This document shows positions 22,801-34,600 of a stretch of DNA of 64,000 nt, piece by piece. The notes beneath the pieces were generated by a model. The model was not told the DNA's origin. It was given only the letters and a program-made list of their open reading frames with translations, and did no database searches. The DNA is taken from positions 6,761,047-6,825,046 of the forward strand of contig NC_047066.1 in assembly GCF_902459465.1 (NCBI RefSeq). Reading direction: 5' to 3'. This DNA is from Asterias rubens (lineage: Eukaryota; Echinodermata; Asteroidea; Forcipulatida; Asteriidae). The position numbers and the translations under genes are program-made. How positions within the stretch are numbered: the stretch's first letter is position 1; every line of letters begins with the position of its first letter.

Positions 22801-24562
22801 CTGGTACTTTGATTTTCAGTTTACAACGGTATGACTGAGAAACGAACTACATGGAAATCGGAAGTGTCGTGGCCGAGTGGTTATGAGCACCGAATTCAAA
22901 CTCTGGTGTTTCTGATCAGCAGAGTGTGGGTTCAAATCCCCAGTCATGACACTTGTGTCCTCAAGCAAGTAACTTAACCATTGCTTCGTCCTTCGGATGG
23001 GACATAAAGCCGTTGGTCCCATGTGTTGTGTAAACGCATGTAAAAGAACCCAGTGCGCTTATCGTAAAGAGAAGGGGTTCGCCCCGCTGTCCTGGCTGGA
23101 TTGGCAGCATATTGCGCCACAGCACCTTGTAAACCATTACATGGTGCTAAGGATTAGGTCTGATATCTCAAACTTCATCCCACTCCTTGCAGTAATAATA
23201 CCTAGTGCTTTGTATCCTTTGGCATAATTTCTGCTTTTGAATATGTTTAAGGCACATTTTCTACTAATCAGATATTTTGTGGTATTTTCCCCCGACAGGT
23301 GTCTTGGTCAGCAGACAGCCGACTGATCTGCAGTGGGAGTTCCGACAGCACACTCAAAGTCTGGAATGTCAAGTCAGGCAAGATATCCATCGATCTACCC
23401 GGACACGCTGATGAAGTGTATGCTGTGGACTGGAGCCCTGATGGGCAGAGAGTGGCCAGCGGAGGCAAGGATAAAGTACTGAAAATGTAAGTGTGTTGAT
23501 ATTACATTGAATTGTAATAGCCCCTCTTTCTTGCCAGAGATTAACCAGGTTAAAGATGGCTACCTTTAGTAACGATACATACAGACATGTAACAGTTCAT
23601 GATTCACAATTAAATCTGTAGTAATCCTTGCGAAACGTGTCTTGTAAGATCACAACAGTAAGCTTCCAAATTTCTTAGGGTGTCATGGCCAAGCGGTTTA
23701 AGCCAAAAATGTAAGTGTGTTGATATTACATTGAATTGTAATAGCCCCTCTTTCTTGCCAGAGATTAATAACCAGGTTAAAGATGGCTACCTTTAGTAAC
23801 GATACATACAGACATGTAACAGTTCATGATTCACAATTAAATCTGTAGTAATCCTTGCGAAACATGTCTTGTAAGATCACAACAGTAAGCTTCCAAATAT
23901 CTTAGGGTGTCATGGCCAAGTGGTTTAAGCCATTGGACACTTTTGGAACAGAAAAAAATGTAAAAGTTCACAGGTTTACAAATATTACTTACAGGGTTTA
24001 CAGAAGGTAATGGTGAAAGACTTCTCTTAAAATATTATTCCATCAAATGCTTTTCTTTTTGAGAAAACATTAAAACAATATCAATTCTCGATATTGAGAA
24101 TTACGGATTTATTTTAAACAAATGTCATGACACGGCAAAACGTGCGGAAACAAGGGTGGGTTTTCCCGTTATTTTCTCCCGACTCCGATGACCAATTGAG
24201 CCTAAATTTCACAGGTTTGTTATTTTATATATAAGTTGTGATACACGAAATGTGGGCCATGGACAATACTGTTTACCGAAAGTGTCCAATGGCTTTAAGA
24301 TCATCAAATTCAAGTTCTGGTGGTTTAGTCAATGGAGTGTACGTTTGAAACCCGGTCATGACACCGGGTGTGTTTATCAGCATTAAATAGATTTATAAGC
24401 CAGACAGAAGCTATGCTGTACTCTTGTTTGTCTGTAACAGACATCTAGAGATTTAGGATAAAAGATATGACCTTTTAATACCGTGATCTTTGTGTTTTTT
24501 TTTTCAACAACAAGGAAGTAAAATTACTAGAATTTTTATTTATTTACAGATGGAGACGCTGA
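16828..24562 (+). CDS. NLE1: Notchless homolog 1, WD40 ribosome assembly factor
   Basis: NLE1 (yeast Rsa4) docks on pre-60S particles and is removed by the AAA ATPase midasin, an essential step in large-subunit export; it was first found as a Notch modulator. Twelve exons: 16828-16962, 17209-17432, 18024-18103, 18552-18628, 18858-18992, 19501-19656, 20231-20366, 20773-20819, 21313-21515, 22637-22679, 23299-23486, 24550-24562. All join in phase to 478 residues (human 485). Residues 1-100 form the NLE domain; Glu59 in INETEV is the likely midasin-binding glutamate (inference). Then come the WD40 blades, with GSGDTTVRFWD, SQDRTVKVWR, SFDKSIKLWD and SSDSTLKVWN visible, ending GKDKVLKIWRR. Exon 12 supplies only the last codons WRR-stop. 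Oddities: a MITE abuts the exon 2 acceptor, and the exon 11 donor is duplicated. Confidence 0.96.
17052..17205 (+). mobile_element. Partial MITE family 1 abutting NLE1 exon 2
   Basis: The right-central part of family 1, from GCGTTTAGATGGTTGATTTC to TCTCCCCA. Homology stops at 17205, three bases before the exon 2 boundary (AG at 17207-17208), so the acceptor's pyrimidine tract TCTCCCCA is MITE-derived. Confidence 0.85.
17456..17690. mobile_element. GGGCCC-AATTT foldback element
   Basis: Begins GGGCCCAATTTGATAGCGTTGCTTAAGC and ends with the diverged inverse ATTTATTAAATTAGGCCC. The related complete copy is at 32400-32642. Located in NLE1 intron 2. Confidence 0.65.
18236..18415. mobile_element. 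AGGCCT-GATACTTC short repeat
   Basis: An approximately 175-bp copy whose body (AAATTTCTGTTGGAGCATTTCAAG...AAGGCAATGACCAGAGG) recurs at 28025-28192. Ends are related to GAAGTATCAGGCCT. Located in NLE1 intron 3. Confidence 0.75.
19270..19350 (-). repeat. tRNA-derived SINE head
   Basis: On the minus strand this reads like a tRNA: CAGCTCAGTTGGTAGAGAG (A box) and GGTTGTTGGTTAGAGTCCC (degenerate B box). The anticodon and acceptor arms do not pair convincingly, so I call it SINE-derived. In NLE1 intron 5. Confidence 0.6.
22053..22443 (-). mobile_element. MITE family 1 in NLE1 intron 9
   Basis: A full-length reverse copy with TTAA at both ends, 193 bp upstream of NLE1 exon 10. Confidence 0.9.
22862..23172 (+). 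mobile_element. tRNA-Leu/Ser-like SINE, near full length
   Basis: The head resembles a class II tRNA: GTGTCGTGGCCGAGTGGTTA (A box) and GTGGGTTCAAATCCCCAG (B box). A unique body follows, running to ATTAGGTCTGATATCTCA. Reverse copies are at 10662-11350 and about 58060-58350. The head should provide a pol III promoter. Located in NLE1 intron 10. Confidence 0.82.
23482..23932 (+). repeat. 224-bp tandem duplication including NLE1 exon 11 donor
   Basis: Unit 1 is 23482-23705 and unit 2 is 23706-23932. They differ by about three substitutions and a 3-bp insertion. Each starts AAAATGTAAGTGTG, so the last bases of exon 11 and its donor are present twice. Each ends inside the first bases of the family 2 MITE terminus. 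Confidence 0.95.
23925..24298 (+). mobile_element. TTAA-flanked MITE, family 2
   Basis: A 374-bp element with ends TTAAGCCATTGGACACTTT and AAGTGTCCAATGGCTTTAA. It interrupts a tRNA-like SINE (ATGGCCAAGTGGTTTAA on the left, GATCATCAAATTCAAGTTCTGG on the right). Relatives are at 25479 and 35428. Confidence 0.9.
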
Positions 24563-24842
24563 ACGAGAACTAACAAGAAAAGAAGAAAAGAAAAAAATTG
24601 CTGTATGATGGACTGGTCAACTCCAATGTCCTCGGGGCCCATTTGTAGTTTATCAATAATTTTCTTTACGAAAACAGCAACACCACTTACACATATTACG
24701 AATACATAATTAATTTACAATAGATTTATTTTATAAATATTATCATAATGTAAGCAGTGCTCCTTGCTGCATTTCTCAAAAAAGTTCAATCTGTAAAATG
24801 TGTCCCTCTCTGGTCTTTTTGACGAAGCTCACAACAATATAG

Positions 24843-24848
24843 AATAAA
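24843..24848 (+). terminator. NLE1: Candidate NLE1 poly(A) signal
   Basis: An AATAAA hexamer about 280 bp after the NLE1 stop. An AATAAA this close fits the end of the gene, but no transcript data are available. Confidence 0.45.
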
Positions 24849-24849
24849 A

Positions 24850-26900
24850 CATTTACAACTGTACACAACATAACTTACAGATCAGCTGCATTTTATGGTA
24901 AGAGACTTTTGGACAAGTCGTTAATGTTGTGATAGCGCAACACACCGCAATTAAAGACTGCTCCTGCGCAAGGCTGCTGGCTCCCAACCGCTACTCTCCA
25001 ATAAATGAGACCATAGTCGACGGAAGTCTTGCGGGGGCCAACAGTCACACAAGAACATTGCTGAGTATACAGAGCTAATACACACATTGGTGTATGGGTA
25101 AAACCAAACAATATTCTTTATCCTGATGCAAATATAATATCTATTAAAAAGATTATCAGTGTCGCAGGAATCGAGTCAGAACGCTATCTTAAGTCTTGTC
25201 CACAAGAACTTGTCCACAAGTCTAGGTAAGAATCTGCCGAGCTTTATCATTTGGCAGCCATCTTGTAATTAAAGTGGTGTAACCAAGAGCTTTTTGAAAA
25301 CCTCGGCTTGGGCACCGTCTCCGGCCCTGGGTTCCGACCCTGGGCTCTGTTTGATGTGGAAACAATGTGCAAAATGTAATAATAATAATACAAGGTATTT
25401 ATATAGCACTCTAACCACAGCGCTTTACACACAATTAACAACAAGCAAAGAAATAAACATAATAAGCAAACAAGTCAATTAAAGCCATTGGACACTTTCG
25501 GTACAGAAAAAAAGGAAAAAAAGTTCACAGATTTAAAAATAACTTACAGGGCTTACAGAAGGTAATGGTGAAAGACTTCTCTTGAAATATTATTCCATGA
25601 AATGCTTTACTTTTTGAGAAAACATTAAAACAATATCAATTCTCGATAGCGAGAATTACAAATTTATTTTGAACACATGTCATGACACGAGGAAACGTGC
25701 GGAAACAAGGGTGGGTTTTCCCATTATTTTCTCCCGACTCCGATGACCGATTGAGCCTAAATTTTCACAGGTTTGTGAATTTATATAGCAGTTGTGATAC
25801 AGGAAGTGTGGGCCTTGGACGAAACTGTTTACCGAAAGTGTCCAATTGCTTTAAACAAGTGGGTTTTTAGAGATTTCTTGAAGACTGCTAGTGAGCTAGA
25901 GTGGCTGATGCTGTAAGGTCGATTGTGGAAGCTTTTTGTTTTCCAATAGTGGTGGGTGTACACTGATCCACACTTTATGACGGAGCCCAAGCTGAGATTT
26001 GCCAATAAATAAGCATCACAGGGACAAAAATCTATTAATCTAAAGCATAATTTTGATTCACAAATTTACAAGCCAAGTAAACAAATCTATATCCTTGGAT
26101 ATTTCAGATGGGGAAACATTACTGCCAGGCAAGTAAAACTGTTTGTGCTCCATGTTTGCTTAGCACAGCTCTTTTGAATAGTTTAGCCACTGTGAAATGT
26201 ACCATGTGAAATGTACACTACACCACAACTTACCACAGAGTCTAAACTGAGATAGGCCTATAAATAAGCATCGCATTGACCAAAAAAAACAATCTAAGCA
26301 AAGTTTTGATTCACAAATTTACAAGCTATTAAGTAAACATCAGGAGGGAACTCATCACAAATTTATATCCTGGGATATTTCAGATGGGAAAAATTACTGC
26401 TTGGCAAGTAAAACTTTCTGTGCTCCCCATATATGCTATAGTTAAGCAAATAAGAAAATGGTAGTCATCCAACAATACTTGACTTTAACCTATTGTGATG
26501 TTATTTATATTAAATACTGAATTCCCTCAATGTTATTAAATATAATTGTAACATCAAATCCGTACGTCTTCTGTGAAACTTTATATTTTTTGTTTGGCAG
26601 TTCATTGTCCATTGGAAAGGGCAATGAGTTGTGATATTGTACATCAAATTTGCTCCCAATAGACCATGGCCGTGCTGCCACCATCTTGGAGTCTTGTTCC
26701 TTTTATCCAATAATAAATTATAGTATTCATAAAGAAACCAGACTATTTTTTCTTCCAGCCTCTGTTTGGTAACAATGGTTTAGACTGGAGGAAATCAAGA
26801 TGGCCGCACCATGTTTAGGTCTATACTATCCACTTTTGGGGAGATATAGACAGAAAAACTCTCCAAAGTGTAATACTCTTTTGGAATACTGGATTTTGGA
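24850..26900. other. Intergenic repeats between NLE1 and PELO
   Basis: No gene seen. It contains a SINE tail (about 25090-25145), an element with a TTTATATAGCACT motif (about 25375-25480 and 25855-25960) split by a family 2 MITE, and two similar about 150-bp stretches near 26030-26180 and 26280-26430 sharing GATTCACAAATTTACAAGC and GGATATTTCAGATGGG. Confidence 0.6.
25479..25854 (+). mobile_element. MITE family 2, nested
   Basis: A full copy bounded by TTAA at both ends, inserted in the TTTATATAGCAC-type repeat. Confidence 0.9.
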
Positions 26901-26929
26901 ATATACTTTATACCCCATTGGAACAATAT

Positions 26930-27470
26930 CATCTCCACTGGGGTATTATTGGTACCTAAACAAGGAGACATTCGTGTGGACAATACAAACTTCCTGAGTT
27001 GGGATTTACATCGACCCCCATTGGAACCATCTTCTCTAAAAGTAGATATCATTAGTCCTAAACAAGGAGACATTTAGGAAGAAATGCAAATTACCTAAAC
27101 TGGGATATACTTAAGTACCTCAATCAGATACTCTCCTCTTCAAATGAAAATATCTATGGTCCCTAACAGGGAGACATCTATGTAGATTTTATGCAAACTC
27201 CCCGAGTCGAACATGCCTTAATACACCCCCATTTGAGCCCTCTACTCTGAGCGAAGATCTGGCTGCATCCCTATCAAACAACACAGTTGAAGAAGAGGAC
27301 GTTTTGGTGATCCAGCCAAAGCCACAGCTGAAGCCATTAATTAAGCCACAGCCTATCATTATTCCTCAACAAGGAGACATAATTATATGAAGCAGAAATA
27401 CAAACTCCCTGAGCTCGGACATAGTTATACCCAGATAGAACACTTTCATTTGAGGATACCAGAGGTACTC
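26930..27470. repeat. ~105-bp degenerate tandem repeat, 4 units
   Basis: Each unit has GGAGACAT, then a variable A-rich segment, CAAACT(T/C)CCTGAG-like sequence, GGGAT/GGACAT-like sequence and a CC-rich block. The GGAGACAT words begin near 26965, 27066, 27171 and 27372. The last gap is twice as long because about 100 bp of unrelated sequence is inserted (27245-27350). Confidence 0.75.
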
Positions 27471-27595
27471 AATCTGTTTACACTAAATACCCAATCGGGT
27501 AACCCTTGGTACTCAATCTGTTAACACTAAATACCCAATCGGGTTACCCTTATACCCAATCAGGTATTCCGTGGTACCCAATCAGCTAACCCTCA
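27462..27595. repeat. Minisatellite of TACCCAATCGGGT units
   Basis: Two about 44-bp units (GGTACTCAATCTGTT...AATACCCAATCGGGT) are followed by shorter derivatives. Units are GC-palindromic around CCAATCGG. Confidence 0.8.
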
Positions 27596-28024
27596 GAAAA
27601 CCACAACTTTCATACAGGATTGACTTAGATATATTATGGTAAAACACATGCTTCAGTTAAAAACAGCCAGTAAATATTAAATAGGATAGAAAACACAACA
27701 GTTGAGACTTATTCACAATGAGGATTAAGCAAATCCATTCTGTATGTAGTCAGAATTGGCACTTGCTTTCCGTGGATAAATTTAAGAAAATTCCTTTATA
27801 AAAGTCTGCGTGGGTGGGTAGAAACATTCAAACGGAGGACCCATTTAAAAAAGGAGACAATAAGGGCCCCTAGTTGGGTGAAGGTCCCAAGTTGGAAAGT
27901 GGGTAGCCTACTAAACAAATAGGAGCTGTTGCCAAAAAGTGTGAGTACAAACACAAGAGGGTCAATAGGAGTTCCCTGATTGCAGGTGATTACACACGTC
28001 AGGGGGTGTGAGCATGGCAGGACC

Positions 28025-28192
28025 AAGGCCTGTATGCTTCGTTGTTGAAAGGGCAAGGGCACCAAGGTATTTTACCTTGGTAAAGAGCACCCTATGAGGA
28101 AATTGTAAATTTCTACTGGAGCATTTCAAGGCCACCAAGGCAATGACCAGAGGGCACTGAGGCGAATCACCATTCGTGAAGTATTGGGCCTA
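28025..28192. mobile_element. AGGCCT-GATACTTC short repeat, second copy
   Basis: Begins GGCCTGTATGCTTC and ends GAAGTATTGGGCC, with the same body as 18236-18415. Confidence 0.75.
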
Positions 28193-28330
28193 AGGACCTG
28201 ACCACCTCTTTGGAACATTGCAAAGGGAGGTCAAACAACTCATGGATCATTCGTCTTGTGATCAGCGAGTTTCTCTCCAAGCTGGATGAATTTCAACTCT
28301 CAAGTTTCTCAATTAACGCTGTGAGTTATC

Positions 28331-28680
28331 ACTCTTTGATAACCGCCAGTCTTCATTCTTAGTTCAGCAAACACTCTTTTAGCTTGTTGCTTTTAACTTT
28401 GAAGTTTCACTGGTGAGGTTGGCTCAGTGAGTTTCCACTGGAGTTTTCACTCACGAAGATAGGTGATTTTTCACTCTTTGATTTATACCGCGAGTTTTCA
28501 CTCTTAATTCAGCAATCACTCTTTTAGCTTGTGGCTTTTCACATTGGAGTTTGGAGAGTTTCACTGGTGAGGTTGGCTCAGCGAGTTTTCACTGGAGTTC
28601 TCACTCATGAAGATAGGTGATATTTTACTCTTTGATTACAGTGAGTTTTCACTCTTAATTCAGCATTCACTCTTCATCAG
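28331..28680. repeat. Tandem repeats forming the PELO 3' end
   Basis: Units start at ACTCTTTGAT: 28331-28472, 28473-28626 and 28627-28680. The last unit runs into the PELO stop codon and final codons. On the gene's strand the 3' UTR therefore consists of about 150-bp units carrying GAGTGAAAACTC-like half palindromes. Confidence 0.88.
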
Positions 28681-31600
28681 AGCTGGACTCATCTTCACTC
28701 AACTCGTCAATGTCTGGCATTGGAAATCTTAAAATAGCTGCTACTCCAGTCAACTGTGTGAGTTCTGTACAAAGAAAGGAACAAGAGAAACCCAATAAAT
28801 ATAGACTCAAAAAGTTTGCCTTTTCTCATCCTTAGAGTTTTTACCCTTTGTCAAAATCTGTATCCCACTAGTCCCTAACATTACAAAAGCAAAGAAAATC
28901 ATCTTTGTACACTTTTTTTGTGATAAAGTGAATGACATTACAGCTTGGTCGGTATTAATAACAAAGATCAAGTGTACACAAATTTGAGAAAACTGTCAAA
29001 TTTAACCGCATCTGGATTTAAAATCATTGACACTTACGTTCTCCTGAGACGTGGAGACTGGAAAATAGTTTGACGTCTCCTCCGTTTTCCCGGACACTCT
29101 CAACTAATGTCACATATCGCTTCCTTTGTGCAATATCCTGAGACCTGATAAGATGGTATACAAAATCACCATTTACAATCCTCCAGTTTTCACAGAAATA
29201 TTTTTGTTGGGTTCCTGGAAAAATAAAATACTGCTCTTCAAACTTCTTCCTGACATGTACAACACAACAGGTTTACACAACAGAAGTTGTTAAGCAATAA
29301 AATGCTACTTATTAAAAAGGGGTGCTTGGTAACTTTATTATACCCTGTTGCTAAAATGACCCTGAAGAAATGTTCTTTTTACTCGCGTTTGAATTTTCCT
29401 ACAGTGACTTTATGATTAGAGAAAAATACATTTTGCACATAAATTGAATACGACTTCTTTCCAGGCACACTTTCACAACATCCTTTGATTATAAAAACAC
29501 ATTTTCCACATTTTCATGAGGACTCCCAATTCTTGCAGGAAATACTGTATGTTACAGCGCCAGGAGCGTCACTGGGTGACGGACAAGTGCGCTATATAAG
29601 AAGCAACAATTATTATTATTATTAGAAAATGAGTGCATCACAAAACTGAATTTGGCATAGATGCTGCTCGTTAACATTTCTTTAAATTTACCTGAAGAGT
29701 TGATCACTGATGAGTAGTGTTTCTATAGCCAGGCCATCATTAGCCATCTCCACTTGGTTCGCTCTAGATTTATGAATCAACACATTGAAAAAAAACATGA
29801 CTTAGAACATGTTTAAATTTACATTAGAAATGCATCGAGGATAAGGAATATTTTACACCTACACTGATGTATGAAAATAACTACTGTCCTTTTTATTTAT
29901 TCAACTACTACTTAAGAAGTAATTATAATACATATAACATAAACGTAAAAAAGGGGTTAACATAATTGTCATGAAAATTGTTCTTGGAAAAATGTCATTT
30001 TCTACAGAAAAGAAAACAGAATTTACGAAGGTCAGTTAAAACGAGACTTGAAATAAGCAACAACAAAAAACAGGAGACATTTGCATAATGTCTAAAATTT
30101 GCATACAAATGGGTTTAATTTTACGTCTAAAATATCTGCCTTGATAGCAAGTGAATAATTTTAACTCAACAATACAGAAAGGGACTCATGTTATAGTGTA
30201 TGCTTGAGCATGAGGTGATCCCTAAAAACAAACCATACGACACAGGAATGCAATCAAAATTATACAATTATGTTTTTTTGTACAAATTACCAACTGTACG
30301 ACAGTATAATTATTTCCTACAAAGAAGTTTACATCAACAAGAAATAATGAAAAAAATGTATTTCTAAAACACATGCAGTTTGTCTTTTCTATACAAAATC
30401 AACACAACATGGGTAGGGAGCAAAGAACAATGGTTGATGTGGGACTTGAACACAAGAGCCCTCTAATACGGTACAAGTGCTATACCAACTGAGCCCTTAT
30501 GTCAGTGGGTGGTTGTTCACTTTTGCCAATCATCTCTATACTCTGTTTGAGTACAAGTCAGAAGCCTTTCAAACTTATCTGCCAATTGGCCAAGCCTTGT
30601 GCCCAGGGTATGATGGCAGTATCAGGCTCTGGCTTTTAATGTGAAGGCACACACAATAAATATGGAGGGGGTGGGGAATACATAACAACACAATTAACAG
30701 TATCACACAGGGCTTTGAGCAAAAAAAATCCTAAGACTTCAGCTGTCGATTTTCACCAAACTCTTTCTTACTTAGGATTAATCTTAGGACTTAGGACGAG
30801 TTGAGTCCCGCATCCAAATACGTAGGAATCATTGAACCTATCCTAAGTTAGGACGGGTTACTCGTCCCAACTCGAGTTAGGATTAATCCTAGAGTTTCTT
30901 GAAAGCGGCTGCAGGGCTTGTAGCTAAAAATATTTACTGGACTAGAAATATTTTGACTGGACCAGAATCAAAATGAGCAAACAACAGGTTAACATACATA
31001 CATGGATAAACTGTTTTCAATAGAGGATTGATCTCATTCGTTGTATGGGTATACTTCCGTACTCAACATAATTGAAAGATAATGATCACACTGAAAGTAA
31101 ATATTTTAACAGTTTTTGTTTCTGATAGACCATGCAAGTCTTGCCTGTATTCAAATGTTTTTGGGACCACGTTGGTCCCACTTCAATGGTTTAAAGTGTG
31201 AAGGAAACAAACTCGCGCACTTTGTTGGCTCCCAATTTTGGAATAGGCGTGAGACTTCTACAGTCTATTCAGGATATAACACTGAAACTGGAAAAATCAT
31301 ACAACCGCTGGACTTATGCTGGCAGAACGCTATAATCACTGGCCTCCAGGCCTGCGGTCCAGCGTAATTTTTTTGTGCCGTGGAGTACTATTATTATTAT
31401 TATAGTGTGTTAAAAACACTGCTCATTGCAGCCTAGCAGCTGAATTAAAAAACAGTTTACCAAAAAAATAGAAGGAACACAAACAGTTTGATTTTTTTGT
31501 TTAAGTACAGTTGAACAAAAAAAAGGTTAAAATACAAATGGAATTTATGACAAAATATTTTTGACATAAATGACGTACCCATAGAAAGCCCTGTCTGGTT

Positions 31601-34600
31601 CATTCTGCAACATCTGATAGAAGGAATCCAGCGCCTTGACTTCACCTGCCGCCTTGGTGTCAGATAACCTCGCTGAAACCGCTGGGTTGGATAACACCTC
31701 TGCAAAGACACACATCTCATTTCATTTATTGATTTCACTTCATTTATTATAATATCTATTTATTCTGGTTGTCAAGCCGAGGACTCTCAGAAAAGCAAAA
31801 TTAATCACTGTACTAGCCGAGAACCAAAATGGAGAGAAGATGTGGGAGGAAAACCCAGATAATTATTCCAGGATGCAGCCGGGATAGGGACTGGGTACCT
31901 CATCCTTGTAGAGCCCGGGGTGTGATTTGTACCGGGGTCCTACAGGTGAAAGGCAGAGGAAGATACCGCTATGCCAACCCGACCAGCCAGGCATGCTTTT
32001 ATTTATCTATCTATTCAGAGGCCTGCTCTCTCCAGGGCCCAACTCCATAAAGCTGTTATGCAGAAAATACTGCTTAGCAAATTCCTTTGATAAGCAAAAA
32101 CTAAGTGGGGTACCAGTACAATAATGCAAACTTTATGGTGTTTGAGCTGGTAACCAATTTCTGCTAGAAAAGAAGACAAAACGGGAAGAGGTGTCCGTGC
32201 TGACCTTTGAGTGCGTGTTTATGCCCGGATGAGGAATGCACTTGAAGGAACTTTGGCTTGTTCTCCAGGAGTACTTTGGTTTCAAGTTTGATTGCCTCTT
32301 GGAACATGTATTCACAAAACTGATCCTGCAACAAGAAATCAAAATGAGGAAATAGCAGTTAAAAAGGCACTGGACACGTTTGATGGATGTCAAAGACCAG
32401 GGGCCAATTTCATAGAGCTGCTTAAGCAAAAAATTTGCTCGAGCACGAAAATAGCTCGCTTGTTTTACACATGTTACTGGCCAAAATTTCATGCCATATA
32501 CATTGCTTGTGACTGGTATTTAGCTGTTGTTTACTTAGCATTACAATTGAGTTGAGTCTTGGCCGGTAATCTGATTTTACAAAGCAAGGATTTGTTCAAT
32601 TAAGCAACATTTTGTGCTTAAGCAGCTTTATGAAATTGGGCCCAGTATTCTCACTTGGTGTATCCCAACATATGCATAAAATAACAAATCTGTGAAAGTT
32701 TGGATTAATTGTTCATTTCACTTACTCTGTTTTTTTCCTACTACTATTTAATTTATTAGTGTATTCTGTTTTAATGTAAATCATCATTTTTGCATGATAC
32801 TTGTACACATATTTTTGTGAAGTGGAAATAGATGATGTTAAAAATTGAAATTGAAGTTGCTAGAAAATAATGAAAGAAAAAACATCCTTCTTGCACAAAT
32901 TTGTGTGCTTTCAGATGCCTGAACTCTTTTTAATGTTCTTAGCGAGGTTGTATGTAAGTGAGTGAGCTTGGCCAAGGACCAGAATTGAGAACTTCACATG
33001 TAAAAAAAATTGACAATACAAATACTGAAGAAAATGTCCACCAAATTCTATCACATTTCTCAAGTCTAAAAAGTGGACTTACCTTCACGAAGCCAGGACT
33101 TGCAACAAGCACACATTTAACAACTGTAAGATGAAAACAAAAAAGAAATAAAGAATTTAAAATGAAAATAACAAAAACAAAGGTTGACATAACTCTACAC
33201 AGTCATTTCTTTTTTTTAAGTACCTTTTAGAAGAAAAAAATCAATGAAATATGACAGTAACCAGGCTCAAATCTTACACTAGACCACTTGCCTGAGGTTA
33301 GTGGTTTCATCAGTGTTGGCCCAGTAAACTCAATCCTCTATCACACATAAAACATAAGAGATAAATCTAAGGTTACCAGCCAAAATACTATGTCACATAC
33401 CATCTATGACTAGTATCTTACTCATTTTTGCTTTAAGAACAGAAAATTAAGGAGCAATATTTTCTGCTCAAGCAGCCTTAGATGACATTGGGCCCTGGAG
33501 TATAAGTTCCACAATCTATTGGACTAACCGTCAAAGTTGATGTGCCTTAGTATTGCTTGCATTACAGCCTCGTAGAAGCGTAACAAAGACTTGTCGTGCT
33601 GCGAGCATGAGCCCTTGCGTTTCCGCGGTATATTGTGCTCCACCTTGGCCCGTACCACTGTCATGCTAGGGGTGACCAGACATATTAGAGCTAACCCCTC
33701 TTGCATCACCACAGCGGCGACATCTGCACTCTGTGCGATGTCACATGCCATTTCTGGAAGAGAGGTAAAACAAAATCACAATCAGAAGTTGAACTTTTTG
33801 ACTAAGAATCAGAAAATATGATTGTTTGAAGATTGATTTTTGAAGTTTCGAATTCAAGCATCTGAAAGCACACAACTTCGTGTGACAAGTTTTTTTTCTT
33901 CCATTATTATCTCGCAACTTCGATGACCAATTGATTTCAAATTTTCATAGGTTTGTTACTTTGTGAATATATTGTGATTCACCAAGTGAGAAGACTGGTC
34001 TATGACAATTACCGAAGGTGTCCAGACTCACTTTATGGGTTGATAGAATCTATTTCCATAGTGAAACTCACCTATCCTTTCCAGATCAATCACATCCCAT
34101 AACTGCTTGGCAAGAGTGAACTTCCGATTAAGTTCTAAATCTAGTGTATGGTAGGCCCCCATCTGTATGAAAGAATCACATAAAATGTTCATATAATACT
34201 TAACATCAGACCTTTAAAACCTTAACACCAGACCAATATCACATTGTGTAGATTGGATTTCAACCTGGTTTCAATAGTATTTTTTTAACTCTTAGAAAAT
34301 AATGGGTTTTCCAGACATGCCCATAGTTCTTAACGACCTCTTCATTGGCTGCCATCGTTGATGAAACATGCACACGTTAAAGGCGATTGGCCGAGAGTTG
34401 TGCACAGTGCATCACTCGCATGCACTTTTCTTTTGTTGCCATCACACATGGCGGTCAATGATGTCATGAGCAATCCATCTATTGGAATTGGTAGAAGCTG
34501 TTAAACAGAAATCACAAGTTCCGTTGTAGGAAAATAAACGGAACTGCACAATTCTCAACTTGAGAGAGCGAAGGTCATGTTCTGAAGAAATGTCAGGGTT

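Noticed and set aside
31116-31367. 83-codon plus-strand frame as a gene
   Set aside because: It lies over a short repeated element that recurs at 55435-55580 and is inside PELO intron 7.
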